Below are positions 28,897-39,313 of a stretch of DNA of 64,000 nucleotides, piece by piece. Source of the DNA: Planktotalea sp. Lineage in GTDB: Bacteria; Pseudomonadota; Alphaproteobacteria; Rhodobacterales; Rhodobacteraceae. A program made the position numbers and the translations under genes. Under the pieces are notes generated by a model. The model worked only from the letters and a program-made list of their open reading frames with translations. It did not search any database and was not told where the DNA came from. Location: NCBI RefSeq assembly GCF_018607995.1, contig NZ_JABBAL010000030.1:434001-498000 (forward strand), written 5' to 3'. Within the stretch, counting starts at the first letter, position 1. Every line of letters starts with the position of its first letter.

Positions 28897-28927
28897 GAAC
28901 TCATTCAGCAAGGCTAAGGAAAGTGCA

Positions 28928-29515
28928 ATGCGAACGGCAACAGTGACACGCACGACGGCGGAAACGGATATTTCCGTCGAGATCAATTTGGATGGAACAG
29001 GTGTTTACGACAACCAAACAGGTGTCGGTTTCTTTGATCACATGCTAGATCAACTGGCGCGTCATTCCCTGATCGATATGACGGTCCGCGCGAAGGGAGA
29101 TCTGCATATTGATGATCACCACACGGTTGAGGATACGGGCATCGCGCTGGGTCAAGCTTTGACGCAAGCCATTGGTGACAAACGCGGAATTCACCGTTAT
29201 GGCGAATGCCACTTGCCTATGGATGACGCACAAGTGCGCTGTGCATTGGATCTGTCGGCACGCCCCTTTTTGGTGTGGAACGTGGAGCTTCCAACGCAGA
29301 AGATCGGCGCATTTGATTGCGAATTAGTCCGCGAATTTTTCCAAGCCTTCGCAACACATGGTGGCATCACCCTGCACATCGATCAATTGCACGGGTTCAA
29401 CAGCCACCACATAGCAGAGGCCGCGTTCAAAGCTGTGGCGCGCGCGCTGCGCACAGCAGTCGAAACCGATCCGCGTAAATCCAACGCGGTGCCGTCGACC
29501 AAAGGAACGCTTTGA
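28928..29515 (+). CDS. hisB: Imidazoleglycerol-phosphate dehydratase
   Basis: A 195-residue monofunctional IGP dehydratase, making imidazole acetol phosphate in histidine synthesis. Metal-binding motifs are [28 protein letters not shown] and the repeat [12 protein letters not shown] near the C-terminus. It opens a run hisB-hisH-(DUF2147)-hisA-hisF-hisE. hisH follows after one base. Confidence 0.96.
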   Translation: MRTATVTRTTAETDISVEINLDGTGVYDNQTGVGFFDHMLDQLARHSLIDMTVRAKGDLHIDDHHTVEDTGIALGQALTQAIGDKRGIHRYGECHLPMDDAQVRCALDLSARPFLVWNVELPTQKIGAFDCELVREFFQAFATHGGITLHIDQLHGFNSHHIAEAAFKAVARALRTAVETDPRKSNAVPSTKGTL

Positions 29516-29516
29516 C

Positions 29517-30155
29517 GTGCTGACAGCCATTGTTGACTATGAAAGCGGCAATCTGCATTCCGCAGAAAAAGCTTTCGGGCGTATGGCGTCAGAAGCGAAT
29601 GCAGGCAAGGTTGTCGTCACATCTGACGCCGAAGTTGTCGCGCGCGCGGACCGCATTGTTTTGCCCGGCGACGGCGCGTTTCCCGCCTGTGTGAAAGCCC
29701 TAAAAGGCACGGGTGGTTTGTTTGACGCCCTGCAAGAAGCGGTCACCGTGAAAGCGCGGCCCTTTTTGGGGATTTGCGTCGGCATGCAATTGATGGCCAC
29801 GCTGGGGCGTGAGTATAAAGATACGGACGGATTGGGCTGGATCGATGGTGAGGTCGTCGGAATCACGCCTACTGATCACACGCTGAAAGTGCCGCATATG
29901 GGATGGAATGATCTGGTGGTCGACACGCCCCACCCAGTGTTTAAGGGTGTTGAAACGGGCGATCACACCTATTTCGTGCATTCCTATCACTTTGATGTGG
30001 CTAAGCCTGCCGAACGTTTGGCCCATGTGGATTACGCGGGAGACATCACGGCGATCGTTGGGCGCGACACAATGCTTGGCATGCAGTTTCACCCAGAGAA
30101 GAGCCAGCAGGTGGGCCTGCGGCTGATCTCTAATTTTCTTACGTGGGCGCCGTGA
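29517..30155 (+). CDS. hisH: Imidazole glycerol phosphate synthase, glutaminase subunit
   Basis: A 212-residue class I glutamine amidotransferase feeding ammonia to HisF. The nucleophile is C87 in LGICVGMQLM; the His-Glu pair is in MQFHPEKSQQ near the end. Translation starts with GTG (reads MLTAIVDYESGNL), one base after hisB. Its stop abuts that of the convergent DUF2147 gene. Confidence 0.95.
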   Translation: MLTAIVDYESGNLHSAEKAFGRMASEANAGKVVVTSDAEVVARADRIVLPGDGAFPACVKALKGTGGLFDALQEAVTVKARPFLGICVGMQLMATLGREYKDTDGLGWIDGEVVGITPTDHTLKVPHMGWNDLVVDTPHPVFKGVETGDHTYFVHSYHFDVAKPAERLAHVDYAGDITAIVGRDTMLGMQFHPEKSQQVGLRLISNFLTWAP

Positions 30156-30539
30156 TTAATTCACGCGGCTCCACGTTTGCTTTCTGCAGATAGGTCCAAC
30201 ACAGCCTGACACTTTCAGCGTGTTCCCACTAAGGGACATTTTGGATTTGAACACCTTATCTGTCGCGGGCTGCCAAATTTTACCGCTTTTGTAACGACCA
30301 GACCCTTTGGCTTGCATGTCCCAAACCAGCTTCTTACCGATATTGGCGCTTTTATATTCGCCCGTGCTGTTAAAGGTGCGTGATATCACGCCACACAGCT
30401 TAGCCCCGCAGGGCGACATGGTCACATACGCATAGGCTCCGTCATCAACTTGCGTTTTCCACACGCCTGCGACTGGATCAGCAAATGCAGATGTCGCGGC
30501 CAAAATGGCTAGCCCCGCGGCTGATAACAAAGTTCCCAT
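30156..30539 (-). CDS. DUF2147 exported protein
   Basis: A 127-residue protein with a signal peptide (MGTLLSAAGLAILAATSAFA) and a DUF2147 domain: GVWKTQVDDGAYAYVTM, CGAKLCGVI, GSGRYKSGKIWQP. Four cysteines in two pairs (CGAKLC and CVGPIC) may form disulfides. Function is unknown. It is encoded against the flow of the his genes and separates hisH from hisA, an arrangement I recall as recurring in Rhodobacterales. Its promoter must face that of hisA in 30540-30670. Confidence 0.87.
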   Translation of the reverse strand: MGTLLSAAGLAILAATSAFADPVAGVWKTQVDDGAYAYVTMSPCGAKLCGVISRTFNSTGEYKSANIGKKLVWDMQAKGSGRYKSGKIWQPATDKVFKSKMSLSGNTLKVSGCVGPICRKQTWSRVN

Positions 30540-30670
30540 ATCTCTCTCCCAAGTTTTCTGGGTAAGACTGCAAGGAGATGCCGTTCAAAGCAAGTCATGA
30601 CGCTACGCCCAGTTGCAAATCAGTCCTTCTCATGCGAGTGCATTCCCCAAGAAACGAAAGGCCTATACAG

Positions 30671-31390
30671 ATGTTCCTCTATCCTGCAATTGATCTGAAA
30701 GACGGCCAAGCCGTGCGCCTGGTGCGTGGTGAAATGAATCAAGCCACCGTCTTTAGTGACGATCCAGCCGGGCAAGCGATGGAATTTGTAAGAGCGGGCT
30801 GCGAATGGCTGCATCTGGTTGATCTCAATGGGGCTTTTGCAGGAGAACCTGTCAATGCGGCCCCTGTCGAGGCCATCTTGAAGGCATGTAATGTACCCAC
30901 GCAACTGGGCGGTGGTATTCGCGATATGGCAACGATCGAGCGTTGGCTCGATAAAGGATTACAGCGTGTAATCCTTGGAACAGTTGCGGTTGAGAACCCT
31001 GATCTTGTGCGCGAAGCAGCGAAAGCCTTTCCCGGTCACGTGGCTGTCGGTATTGATGCGCGCAGCGGCAAAGTCGCGACAAAAGGTTGGGCAGAAGAAA
31101 CCGATGTGGAGGTGACGGATCTTGCGAAGTCCTTTGAGGATGCTGGTGTCGCGGCGATTATCTACACGGACATTAACCGCGATGGTGCGATGCAAGGACC
31201 AAATATTGAGGCAACGGCGGCTTTGGCCCGCTCGGTTTCGATCCCAGTGATTGCTTCGGGTGGTGTTTCCTCTTTAGAAGATCTGATTGCATTGCGCGAA
31301 TGCGGTGCGGGATTGAATGGTGCCATTTCCGGTCGTGCGCTTTATGATGGTGCGTTAGACTTGGGTGACGCATTGAAAGCGTTAAAATGA
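30671..31390 (+). CDS. hisA: Phosphoribosylformimino-5-aminoimidazole carboxamide ribotide isomerase
   Basis: A 239-residue (beta/alpha)8-barrel that isomerises ProFAR to PRFAR. The catalytic aspartates are in [18 protein letters not shown] (residues 3-20) and [13 protein letters not shown]. The open frame begins at 30578, but the ATG at 30671 (MFLYPAIDL) is where the barrel starts. It needs its own promoter because DUF2147 upstream is on the other strand. Confidence 0.95.
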   Translation: MFLYPAIDLKDGQAVRLVRGEMNQATVFSDDPAGQAMEFVRAGCEWLHLVDLNGAFAGEPVNAAPVEAILKACNVPTQLGGGIRDMATIERWLDKGLQRVILGTVAVENPDLVREAAKAFPGHVAVGIDARSGKVATKGWAEETDVEVTDLAKSFEDAGVAAIIYTDINRDGAMQGPNIEATAALARSVSIPVIASGGVSSLEDLIALRECGAGLNGAISGRALYDGALDLGDALKALK

Positions 31391-31424
31391 TGCAATCATT
31401 CTAGAAAAATTGAGGGAACCCACA

Positions 31425-32186
31425 ATGCTTAAAACACGTATTATCCCTTGTCTGGACGTTGCCGATGGCCGCGTTGTTAAAGGTGTGAATTTCGTGGGTT
31501 TGCGCGATGCGGGCGATCCTGTCGAAAGTGCACGTGCTTATGATTTGGCTGGTGCGGATGAGCTATGTTTCCTTGATATTCACGCAACGCACGAAAACCG
31601 TGGCACAATGTTTGATGTTGTGCAGCGCACTGCCGAGCAATGCTATATTCCCTTAACCGTCGGTGGCGGTGTGCGCGAGGTCGAAGATGTGCGCGCACTT
31701 TTGTTGGCGGGGGCAGACAAGGTCAGTTTTAACTCTGCTGCAGTTGCTCGGCCTGACGTCTTGTCCGAAGCTGCAGATCAGTTTGGCAGCCAGTGCATCG
31801 TCTGTGCTATTGATGCCAAAACAGTCAAACCCGGACGTTGGGAAATTTTTACACATGGCGGTCGCAAGCCAACTGGCATTGATGCAGTTGAATTTGCGCA
31901 GTTGGTGGCGGCAAAAGGTGCCGGGGAAATCCTGCTCACCTCGATGGACCGCGATGGTACGAAATCAGGGTTCAACTTGCCTTTAACGCTTGCGGTTTCA
32001 GATGCAGTAAGTATCCCCGTCATCGCATCAGGGGGGGTCGGCAATCTGGATCATCTTGTTGAAGGCGTTACCAAAGGCGGTGCGAGCGCAGTTTTGGCCG
32101 CCTCTATCTTCCATTTTGGTGAGTATACTGTTGCCGAGGCCAAGGCGCATATGGCCGCCTCGGGCATCCCGATGAGGTTCAAATGA
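31425..32186 (+). CDS. hisF: Imidazole glycerol phosphate synthase, cyclase subunit
   Basis: A 253-residue barrel that joins HisH ammonia to PRFAR, giving IGP and [25 protein letters not shown] carries the catalytic Asp, and [15 protein letters not shown] the second. GAGGGAA lies upstream of the ATG at 31425. Its stop overlaps the hisE start (ATGA). Confidence 0.96.
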   Translation: MLKTRIIPCLDVADGRVVKGVNFVGLRDAGDPVESARAYDLAGADELCFLDIHATHENRGTMFDVVQRTAEQCYIPLTVGGGVREVEDVRALLLAGADKVSFNSAAVARPDVLSEAADQFGSQCIVCAIDAKTVKPGRWEIFTHGGRKPTGIDAVEFAQLVAAKGAGEILLTSMDRDGTKSGFNLPLTLAVSDAVSIPVIASGGVGNLDHLVEGVTKGGASAVLAASIFHFGEYTVAEAKAHMAASGIPMRFK

Positions 32187-32500
32187 GTATTCTGCACGAT
32201 TTATTCGACACGATTGAAGCGCGCAAAGCTGAAGGTGGTGCCGAGAGCTGGACCGCCAAATTACTTTCCAAAGGGCCAGAGAAATGCGCGGAAAAGTTTG
32301 GTGAAGAGGCCATCGAAGCAATCATCGAAGCAATCAAAGGCGACAAGGTCGCGCTCACAGCAGAGGCCGCGGATGTGCTGTATCATTTATTGGTAATGCT
32401 GGCCGCGCGCGATGTGAGCCTTGAGGAAGTGGAGGCTGAGCTTGCAAAGCGCAGCGGCGTGTCTGGCATTACTGAAAAAGCGTCGCGCGGCAGATCTTAG
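32183..32500 (+). CDS. hisE: Phosphoribosyl-ATP pyrophosphatase
   Basis: A 105-residue MazG-like pyrophosphatase removing PPi from PR-ATP. The motif [15 protein letters not shown] supplies metal-binding glutamates, and [12 protein letters not shown] follows. Four-base overlap with hisF. The next gene, tilS, converges 14 bases beyond the stop. Confidence 0.94.
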   Translation: MSILHDLFDTIEARKAEGGAESWTAKLLSKGPEKCAEKFGEEAIEAIIEAIKGDKVALTAEAADVLYHLLVMLAARDVSLEEVEAELAKRSGVSGITEKASRGRS

Positions 32501-32514
32501 GGTCGGATTTGAGT

Positions 32515-33687
32515 TTATTTGGCAAGATGAAGCGGTATTGTTGCGCGCACTTTCCAATTGGTACTCGGTCTGGCGATTGGCGCAGCGACGAGAGCACCGT
32601 CGAGCCAGATCGCAGGGGTCGAGAGCAAGGAACGGCGCGGCAAAAGCGCTGTGTTGCGCCAACCGTCACATTGCTTCAGACCATTTTCACCCAAGGGCGT
32701 GATCCGATGACTTGGAGCTAGAGGGCCGTTAATCTGCCAATAGTGTTCAATGTTTTCAATGGCATTCACTTCTCGGGTAAGTCGAAGTGTGCCTTTATGA
32801 TGATAAATTAAACACCCTTCCAATGTGCGCGCAACGTCACTGTGGAGGAGTTCCGACAACGCGGAAAAGCGCGGGCGATAAGGGTTGCCAGAGAGGGTGC
32901 TCAGCGCACGTGTGAGAACGCGGAACGCTGTTTCCTTAGGTGCGATTCTGAGAGCCTTTAGGTCAAGAACGACATCTCCATATTCTGTGTAGGCATGGGT
33001 CTTGATCCAATTATCGGCAGCGTTGTTGAGCACCTCGGAGGCAGCGCGCATCCAATCTGCGGTTTGGCTCAAGCGGTCCGAGTAGAGGCCTAGGGTATCG
33101 AGGGTCGTTTGAGCTTGGCGCATTTTCACGCGTGTAAAGCGCGGATCTTGGTTGGACGGATCCTCGCTCCACTTGATACCACGCTTGTTGAGCATCACTT
33201 GCAACTCTGCGCGGCTAGCTGCAAGGAGCGGGCGCTTGAACACCATCCCTGCCCTCTGGAAGTACTCCGGCATCGTCGCCAAACCGTCCACACCAGACCC
33301 ACGTGCAAGGCGCATTAGGAAGGTTTCGGAAACGTCGTCTTTCGTGTGGCCCAAGGCAATCGCCGAAATGCTGTTAAGCTGTGCACGTGCCCAGTCGCCA
33401 AGCGCCATGTAGCGGGCGTTACGCGCGCGGGCTTGCAAATTAGGGCCGTCTTTTAGCGCCAGTGTTCGGGTTGTGTGCGGGACACCGAGGGATGCGCAGA
33501 GTTTTGCAGCTTGTCGTGCCTCGGCTTGAGCAGCAGCACGCAGGCTATGATCGATGGTGATCGCTTGTAGATTTTCTGCGCCGAAAGCATCCACTGCTAA
33601 GACAAGCAACGCCGTTGAGTCACTGCCACCCGAAAGCGCGATACCCAAAGGGACGTTGCCATGCAGCAAGTCTGTGTTCAGCATCAC
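32515..33687 (-). CDS. tilS: tRNA(Ile)-lysidine synthase
   Basis: A 390-residue N-type ATP pyrophosphatase that makes lysidine at C34 of tRNA-Ile(CAU), so it reads AUA. The PP-loop SGGSDS is at residues 19-24, with ALGHTKDDVSETFLMRLARGSG near 110-131. Its ATG overlaps the stop of cpoB (ATGA), continuing the pal-cpoB-tilS run common in this family. tilS in this position means it is co-expressed with Tol-Pal. Confidence 0.93.
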   Translation of the reverse strand: MMLNTDLLHGNVPLGIALSGGSDSTALLVLAVDAFGAENLQAITIDHSLRAAAQAEARQAAKLCASLGVPHTTRTLALKDGPNLQARARNARYMALGDWARAQLNSISAIALGHTKDDVSETFLMRLARGSGVDGLATMPEYFQRAGMVFKRPLLAASRAELQVMLNKRGIKWSEDPSNQDPRFTRVKMRQAQTTLDTLGLYSDRLSQTADWMRAASEVLNNAADNWIKTHAYTEYGDVVLDLKALRIAPKETAFRVLTRALSTLSGNPYRPRFSALSELLHSDVARTLEGCLIYHHKGTLRLTREVNAIENIEHYWQINGPLAPSHRITPLGENGLKQCDGWRNTALLPRRSLLSTPAIWLDGALVAAPIARPSTNWKVRATIPLHLAK

Positions 33688-34532
33688 GTACTACAGCTGA
33701 GCGTTGTCATTTCTGCTTGCGCCTCGCTTGCAGCGGATGTGCCGGGGTGGCGTACGCCGACTTCTCCCAAAGTTACGCAGGCCGCTGACATTTTACCGAG
33801 ACGGCCTAACATGCGCCCCAATAGGTACAATGCATCCGGCGCGATTTCGCTGGACGGATCGCGCGAGTAAGCTTCGAGGTAGGCGCGCGCGGCTTCGCGT
33901 GCATCGCCTGACGCTTCATGGGCTTCGCCCTGCTTCAAACGCGCTTGGCTTTCTAGTGGACTGCCGGGGTAATTCTGTGTGAAAAGGCCGAATTGCGCAG
34001 CAGCCCCTGCCGCGTCACCCGATGTCATCAACACGTTGGCTGCGTCGAAATCCGCTTGCTCACCCATCGCTAATTGTGCGCCGCCCGCATCTGTGCCTTC
34101 TGTTTGCACTGGCGCAGTCGGGGTTGCTGCGGCAGCCCCACCGCCAAGTGTGCTGGTCTCGCCAAGCGTGCTAACATCTCCGCCCTCAAGCTCAACCAAA
34201 CGGAATTCCAGGTCGCCAATGCGGTTGGTGCCATCTCTCACAATGGAATCGATTCGAAACTCAAGCTGTTCGATCTTGCCCGTTAGCCTTTGCAATTCGC
34301 CCTCAACGGAATTGATCCGATCTGTCGCTGAAGATCCGCCAATTGCGGGGGCGGAACTGCCTGTTGTCGACAGTTCGCGCATGAGACGTTTCATTTCAAC
34401 AGACAGGACCGTCAGGTCCTGCCGGATATCCGCAAGGGTTTGTTCATTGGTCGCTTGTCCAAGTGCCATTACGGGAAACATTGCAAAAGACAGCGCAGCC
34501 GCTGCAAAAACCTGTGTCACTCGAGCCGTCAT
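33684..34532 (-). CDS. cpoB: Tol-Pal system coordinator CpoB (YbgF)
   Basis: A 282-residue periplasmic protein with a signal peptide (VFAAAALSFAMFPVMALGQA). A coiled-coil lies at about 30-115 (EGELQRLTGKIEQLEFRIDS) and a C-terminal TPR region at about 155-280 (DFDAANVLMTSGDAAGAAAQF, AREAARAYLEAYSRDPSS). In E. coli CpoB links PBP1B activity to Tol constriction. It lies 24 bases after pal. Length and domain order are normal. Confidence 0.92.
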   Translation of the reverse strand: MTARVTQVFAAAALSFAMFPVMALGQATNEQTLADIRQDLTVLSVEMKRLMRELSTTGSSAPAIGGSSATDRINSVEGELQRLTGKIEQLEFRIDSIVRDGTNRIGDLEFRLVELEGGDVSTLGETSTLGGGAAAATPTAPVQTEGTDAGGAQLAMGEQADFDAANVLMTSGDAAGAAAQFGLFTQNYPGSPLESQARLKQGEAHEASGDAREAARAYLEAYSRDPSSEIAPDALYLLGRMLGRLGKMSAACVTLGEVGVRHPGTSAASEAQAEMTTLSCST

Positions 34533-34556
34533 ATGTCTCTTCTCCGATGCTAAACG

Positions 34557-35069
34557 CTAGCCGGACAGGCCTGCTGCCAAGACTGTCACCGCGCGACGAT
34601 TCTTAGCATAGCACCCCTCTTGGCTGCAAATCTCAATCGGGCGTTCTTTGCCGAAGCTCACAACACGAAGTCGCGAGGATGGCACGCCTTTGGATACGAG
34701 ATAATCGCGCACTGTATTGGCGCGGCGTTCGCCCAATGCAACGTTGTATTCGCGCGTACCTTGCTCGTCCGCGTGACCTTCGATGATCGCGGTATAGTCA
34801 GAGTTGGTGGTTAGCCAGCGGGTTTGTCCGTCAAGGATCAAGCGGCCCTGCCCTGTTAGTGCCGATGTATCAACCTCAAAGAAAACACGGTCGCCCACAC
34901 TTTGCTGGAAGAAGGCCACGGAGGTGGGGTCGTTGGCACCATCGTCAAAACCGCTACCAGCACCTGCGTTCAAGTCGACGACATCGTCGCCAACAAAGTC
35001 AGATTTGTTTGAGCAAGCGGCGAGTGCCAGAACGCTCATCAGAAGGACTGCCTTGGTAATCATTTTCAT
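34557..35069 (-). CDS. pal: Peptidoglycan-associated lipoprotein Pal
   Basis: A 170-residue outer-membrane lipoprotein tying the membrane to peptidoglycan. The lipobox is LAAC with Cys near residue 19, followed by a flexible linker. The OmpA-like domain has IIEGHADEQGTREYN and LGERRANTVRDYLVSKG. It is between tolB and cpoB, as expected. Confidence 0.96.
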   Translation of the reverse strand: MKMITKAVLLMSVLALAACSNKSDFVGDDVVDLNAGAGSGFDDGANDPTSVAFFQQSVGDRVFFEVDTSALTGQGRLILDGQTRWLTTNSDYTAIIEGHADEQGTREYNVALGERRANTVRDYLVSKGVPSSRLRVVSFGKERPIEICSQEGCYAKNRRAVTVLAAGLSG

Positions 35070-35120
35070 TTGTCTGTCTCACTGCTTATTAAAATATTTC
35101 AGAGTGTTAGGGGTCTTCTA

Positions 35121-36440
35121 TTAGCGCTGAAGAGGCGACCATGATGGATCGGACGCACCGCCTTCGGTCGGAATGCGTTTCAGGTTTCGACCTGAGATAT
35201 CAACGGAGTAGAGCGAGGCAGAGCCTGCGGAGCCTTGTGCTTCGCGTGTGAACATGATCACACGTCCATTTGGCGACCATGTTGGGCCCTCATCAAGGAA
35301 GGACGCCGTTAGCAAGCGTTCCTCAGAACCGTCCGTGCGCATCACGCCGATATGGAAACGACCCTTGGATTGCTTGGTAAAGGCGATCAAATCACCACGC
35401 GGCGACCACACAGGCGTGCCATAACGCCCCTTGCCAAAACTAATGCGTTTCGCTTCACCGCCATTTGCGCCCATAATGTAGATCTGTTGGGATCCGGAGC
35501 GGTCACTTTCAAACACGATACGTCTGCCGTCAGGGCTGTAGCTGGGCGCGGTTTCAATTGCGGGACCAGAGGTTAGGCGCGCACTTGATCCGCTTGAAAC
35601 ATCCATGCGGAAGATGTCCGTGTTGCCACCGCGCGCCAATGAGTAGACCACCGTGCGGCCATCAGGTGAAAAGCGTGGTGCAAAGCTCATAGAGCCGTCC
35701 TGGCTTTCGAGCTCGCGACGTTTTACGGACACTACGTCCAATACATAGATGCGCGGGAAACCTGTTTCGTAAGAGGTGTAGAGCACGCGATCGCCCGTCG
35801 AGGAAAAGCGCGGCGCAAGGACAAGATGCTCCGAGCCTGTCAAATATTGCACGTTCGCACCATCATAATCCATGATGGCAAGGCGCTTGCGGCGTTTGTC
35901 TTTCGGGCCCTGCTCGGACACATAAACGAGACGGCTGTCGAAATAAGGTTGTTCACCGGTGATGCGCGCGTAGACTTGATCTGCCACTTTATGCGCCATG
36001 CGACGCCAACCTTGTGTTGTGCCCGCAAATTGCAGGCCAGAACCGATTTCAGCTCCGGAAAACACATCAAAGACGCGGAACTTCACGCTTAGGTTTGATC
36101 CACTGACGTTGACCGCCCCTGTTACCAAAGCCTGCGCATTGATCGCTTTCCAATCAGCATACTGCACAGGCGCGTCAAAGCTGGTGATATGACCGATATA
36201 GGCATCACGCGGAACTTCGCGAAACAGGCCTGTGCCTGCAAGATCACTGACCACAACCCGCGCGAGGCGTTCGGCGAACTCATTCGCGGCACCGCTTTCG
36301 GGCACAAAGTTAGGGGCTGCGAAGGGCATGGGTTCCACCACACCTTCGGTAATTTCAATCCGCAACGGGCCGTTTTGCGCCCATGCGGTCAAAGGCAATA
36401 CACATATTGCCACAACTGCCATCAATACTCTCAGGGTCAT
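35121..36440 (-). CDS. tolB: Tol-Pal system beta-propeller protein TolB
   Basis: A 439-residue periplasmic protein. It has a signal peptide ([17 protein letters not shown]), an N-terminal domain and a six-blade WD40-like propeller with repeats such as [16 protein letters not shown] and [16 protein letters not shown]. It binds Pal. The start at 36440 has AGGACA upstream; the frame stays open back to 36554 but that would precede the signal peptide. About 110 bases separate it from tolA. Confidence 0.95.
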   Translation of the reverse strand: MTLRVLMAVVAICVLPLTAWAQNGPLRIEITEGVVEPMPFAAPNFVPESGAANEFAERLARVVVSDLAGTGLFREVPRDAYIGHITSFDAPVQYADWKAINAQALVTGAVNVSGSNLSVKFRVFDVFSGAEIGSGLQFAGTTQGWRRMAHKVADQVYARITGEQPYFDSRLVYVSEQGPKDKRRKRLAIMDYDGANVQYLTGSEHLVLAPRFSSTGDRVLYTSYETGFPRIYVLDVVSVKRRELESQDGSMSFAPRFSPDGRTVVYSLARGGNTDIFRMDVSSGSSARLTSGPAIETAPSYSPDGRRIVFESDRSGSQQIYIMGANGGEAKRISFGKGRYGTPVWSPRGDLIAFTKQSKGRFHIGVMRTDGSEERLLTASFLDEGPTWSPNGRVIMFTREAQGSAGSASLYSVDISGRNLKRIPTEGGASDPSWSPLQR

Positions 36441-36550
36441 TGCTTGTCCTGCCACTGCTTTTTTGCACACTCTAGGAGGTGTGTTCTTTATAAAAAAGGG
36501 GTTTGCGCGGGATCGGCGCGTGCTTGCCGACCCGCTGTGTCTAAAGAGAC

Positions 36551-37612
36551 TCATCTGATGCGCATATCCTTAGGATTGAAGGTCATTTCGATCTCTTTCC
36601 ACTGCTCATATTTGTCATCCGGCAAGTCATAGCCTTCCTTTTGACAACGAAGCACCGCGCGCCGCGCTGATTGGAACGCAGTTTCCCTTGCTACGCCATT
36701 GCCCCCTGTTGAGGACACAAGACGCAGACTGTCTGGAACAACCTTACCGCGTAGATCCATCGACATACCAATAACTACCATTACGTTGGCAGCTTGGCTG
36801 CCCACATCCACGACCCAGCAGTTCTGCACGGCGAGGCGCAACGCATCGGTCTCACCTACAGTCAGTGTCGGGCCGCTTGTTTCATCGCTTGCCGCGGGTT
36901 CGCCCAGTGCTTCGGCCAACGCTGCATTCACGGCCGAACTCGTATCTGGCTGCGTAGCTTCAGATGCAGCCGCAGTGTCACGCGGACGCGCTCTTGGCCG
37001 TATCGCACCGCTGGGCGCGCTAGCCGAGGGCTGTTCCGCCTCTGTCACGAGCTCCGTTGCCGCCTCTTCGGGCGCGGTTTCAGATTGCTCGTTCACCACT
37101 TGCTCGGCGTTTGCATCTGGCTCGCTCGCCTCTTGCGCCGTATTGTCGATTTCAACGTCCGGTTCAGGCGCTGACACCGCCTCAGATGCCACACGGTCCG
37201 CAGGGCGCGGCTTTGGACGTAGCGAGCTATCAGGCGCGATACCGGGAATAACGACTGCTTCTTCAACAGGTTCTGGAAGCGGCTCAGGCTCGGGTGTTAG
37301 CTCTGGTGGCGCTGGCTCAGGCTCCACAATTTGCGGCGACTCGGGACGTGGCTCTGGCGTAGGTTCCGGCACAGGTACCACAGGATCTGGTTCTGGCTCA
37401 GGTTCCAACGCACGTAGAATGGGTTCGAGCGCAGTCGGCTCCACATCAGGAGGTTGTGCGGCCCGTGTTAGCGCCGCGAACTCTGCCTCAGAGATCACCG
37501 AAATATCAATTTCCGGCAGTTCTAACGGTTCTGCGTTAAACAACCCACCAAAAAACGCATAGCCCAGCAAAAGCGCATGACCGCCCGCAGATATGTAGGT
37601 GCTTTTTTGCAC
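36551..37612 (-). CDS. tolA: TolA-like energy-transducing protein
   Basis: A 353-residue protein with one N-terminal membrane anchor ([17 protein letters not shown]). A long proline/glutamate-rich stretch at about 60-260 ([20 protein letters not shown]) replaces the alanine/lysine helix of E. coli TolA. A C-terminal globular domain ([14 protein letters not shown] onward) completes it. It couples the TolQR motor to TolB-Pal. Start is GTG at 37612. The acidic proline-rich linker is typical of alphaproteobacterial TolA. Position between tolR and tolB confirms identity. Confidence 0.9.
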   Translation of the reverse strand: MQKSTYISAGGHALLLGYAFFGGLFNAEPLELPEIDISVISEAEFAALTRAAQPPDVEPTALEPILRALEPEPEPDPVVPVPEPTPEPRPESPQIVEPEPAPPELTPEPEPLPEPVEEAVVIPGIAPDSSLRPKPRPADRVASEAVSAPEPDVEIDNTAQEASEPDANAEQVVNEQSETAPEEAATELVTEAEQPSASAPSGAIRPRARPRDTAAASEATQPDTSSAVNAALAEALGEPAASDETSGPTLTVGETDALRLAVQNCWVVDVGSQAANVMVVIGMSMDLRGKVVPDSLRLVSSTGGNGVARETAFQSARRAVLRCQKEGYDLPDDKYEQWKEIEMTFNPKDMRIR

Positions 37613-37622
37613 CGCGCGCGCC

Positions 37623-38102
37623 CTAGTTATCCGCGAGATCGGCGTTCAGATCAGGACCGCCGGTATCTGTCACAAGGCCGATGTCGCTAAACCCACCCGC
37701 ATTCAAAGCGCCCATGACCTGTACGACCCGCTCGTAGGCAACAGCTCCATCTGCTCGCAAATAGACCCGCGTGCTTGCGCGCTCAGACGCTATCGCTTGC
37801 AGCTTAGTGACCAACTCTGTGATGTCTGTCTCTGTGGTTTGGATCAACACGCGGCCGTCCGCGGCAATCGTCACTGTCAGCGGCTCTTCCGAATCAGAGG
37901 GCAAGGCACCCGCTGCAGTTTTTGGTAATTCCACAGGCACACCAACGGTCATCAGCGGTGCTGCCACCATGAAGATGATCAAAAGCACCAGCATCACGTC
38001 CACAAAGGGTGTAACGTTGATCTCTGCCATAGGCCGCGCACGGCCACCACGCCGTCTTCCTCGCTTGCCGCCCGTCTCTTTTTGTACAACGCCCGCACCC
38101 AT
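37623..38102 (-). CDS. tolR: Tol-Pal motor protein TolR (ExbD family)
   Basis: A 159-residue inner-membrane protein with one transmembrane helix. The proton-path aspartate lies in NVTPFVDVMLVLLIIFMV. The N-terminal KRGRRRGGRARPMAEI is strongly basic. It is three bases downstream of tolQ and ten upstream of tolA. Confidence 0.95.
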   Translation of the reverse strand: MGAGVVQKETGGKRGRRRGGRARPMAEINVTPFVDVMLVLLIIFMVAAPLMTVGVPVELPKTAAGALPSDSEEPLTVTIAADGRVLIQTTETDITELVTKLQAIASERASTRVYLRADGAVAYERVVQVMGALNAGGFSDIGLVTDTGGPDLNADLADN

Positions 38103-38105
38103 GGC

Positions 38106-38801
38106 TTAGCTATCCAACTGGCGCGACAGGATGGTTGCGAATTCGTCCGCGAAAGCCTCGTAGCCGCCCACGATGCGGTCACTGTCGGCACTGAATTTGT
38201 TATAATAAATCACCGCGGGGATCGCAGCCAGCAGGCCAAGACCCGTCGCCAAAAGCGCCTCGGCAATACCAGGAGCCACAACGGCAAGGTTGGTGTTTTG
38301 CGCTTCTGCGATTTCAATAAAGGCGTTCATGATGCCCCAAACTGTACCGAACAGGCCGACAAAGGGCGCGGTCGATCCAACAGTCGCGAGCACGGACAAG
38401 CCGCTTTGCAACTCTTCCGCTTCTTTGGAAATCGCCACATCCATGGAGCGGTCAATCCGGCTTTGCGCCCCAGCGATCAAGCCCCCATCTACACGGTGAG
38501 AGCGACGCCATTCTGTCATGCCCGCCGCAAAAATCTTCTCTGACGCTCCATTGGGCTGCGTGCCGATTTGCTCAAACAGCTGGTCCAACGGCTCCCCCGA
38601 CCAGAACTCTTGATCAAATACTGCCTGTTCCGCACGCGCTGTGCGGTACTGAATGTATTTCTGCACCACGATCGACCACGCCCAAATTGAAGCAACAATC
38701 AGCATGATTATCACAAGTTTTACGGTAATTGTCGCACGTGCGAAAAGGGCCCACATGGAGAAATTAATCTCCTGCGCCATCGCAAGGGTTTCTGCTTCCA
38801 T
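38106..38801 (-). CDS. tolQ: Tol-Pal motor protein TolQ
   Basis: A 231-residue proton channel component with three membrane segments. The last two hold the conserved LATVGSTAPFVGLFGTVWGI and EALLATGLGLLAAIPAVIYY. It works with TolR at the division site. First gene of tolQRAB-pal-cpoB-tilS; the promoter should be within 38802-38916. Confidence 0.96.
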   Translation of the reverse strand: MEAETLAMAQEINFSMWALFARATITVKLVIIMLIVASIWAWSIVVQKYIQYRTARAEQAVFDQEFWSGEPLDQLFEQIGTQPNGASEKIFAAGMTEWRRSHRVDGGLIAGAQSRIDRSMDVAISKEAEELQSGLSVLATVGSTAPFVGLFGTVWGIMNAFIEIAEAQNTNLAVVAPGIAEALLATGLGLLAAIPAVIYYNKFSADSDRIVGGYEAFADEFATILSRQLDS

Positions 38802-38916
38802 TTGCCTGCTCTTTTTTGTCCGGCCACTGGTATGGCTCTTAACTGTGGAACAACCTTAGACGATACTGGCAGCAAAACCAATATCTCACAGAGCGCGAGT
38901 GCGTGATTACCGCATA

Positions 38917-39303
38917 TTAGTGGACGATTCGGCGGATATTCGCTGGAAGGCGCGCCAGTTGGCCATCCACCGTCAGCGCCACAAGAGTGACTTGCGATGA
39001 AAACAACAGGTCCATGCCGCGCATCACATCTTGGTTCAAAACGATGCGTGCGCCTGTAATTTGTTCCACACTGGTGCGCACTGTAAGGTCATCGTCAAAG
39101 CGCGCGGGCACGAGGTAATCCGCCTCGACACGTCGCACCGCGAAAACCAGACCCTCCTCTTGCTTCAAGCGCGTCTGATCAATGCCCTGTCCACGCACCC
39201 ACTCCGTACGCGCACGCTCGATGAAGCGGAGATAATTGGCGTAATAGACAATTCCCGCAAGATCCGTGTCCTCATAATAGACGCGCAGCGCAAATTCGTG
39301 CAT
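38917..39303 (-). CDS. ybgC: Acyl-CoA thioesterase YbgC (Tol-Pal associated)
   Basis: A 128-residue hotdog thioesterase: MHEFALRVYYEDTDLAGIVY with the active-site Asp, then YLRFIERARTEW. The start at 39303 has AGGAGAGG upstream; the open frame runs back to 39366 inside the next gene. It sits just upstream of tolQ with a 115-base gap, the common tol cluster arrangement. Confidence 0.93.
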   Translation of the reverse strand: MHEFALRVYYEDTDLAGIVYYANYLRFIERARTEWVRGQGIDQTRLKQEEGLVFAVRRVEADYLVPARFDDDLTVRTSVEQITGARIVLNQDVMRGMDLLFSSQVTLVALTVDGQLARLPANIRRIVH

Positions 39304-39313
39304 GAGCCCTCTC

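Noticed and set aside
36699..37562. A 287-codon serine/glycine-rich frame opposite tolA
   Set aside because: Mirror image of TolA's Pro/Glu repeats; composition explained by antisense of GAA/CCA codons.
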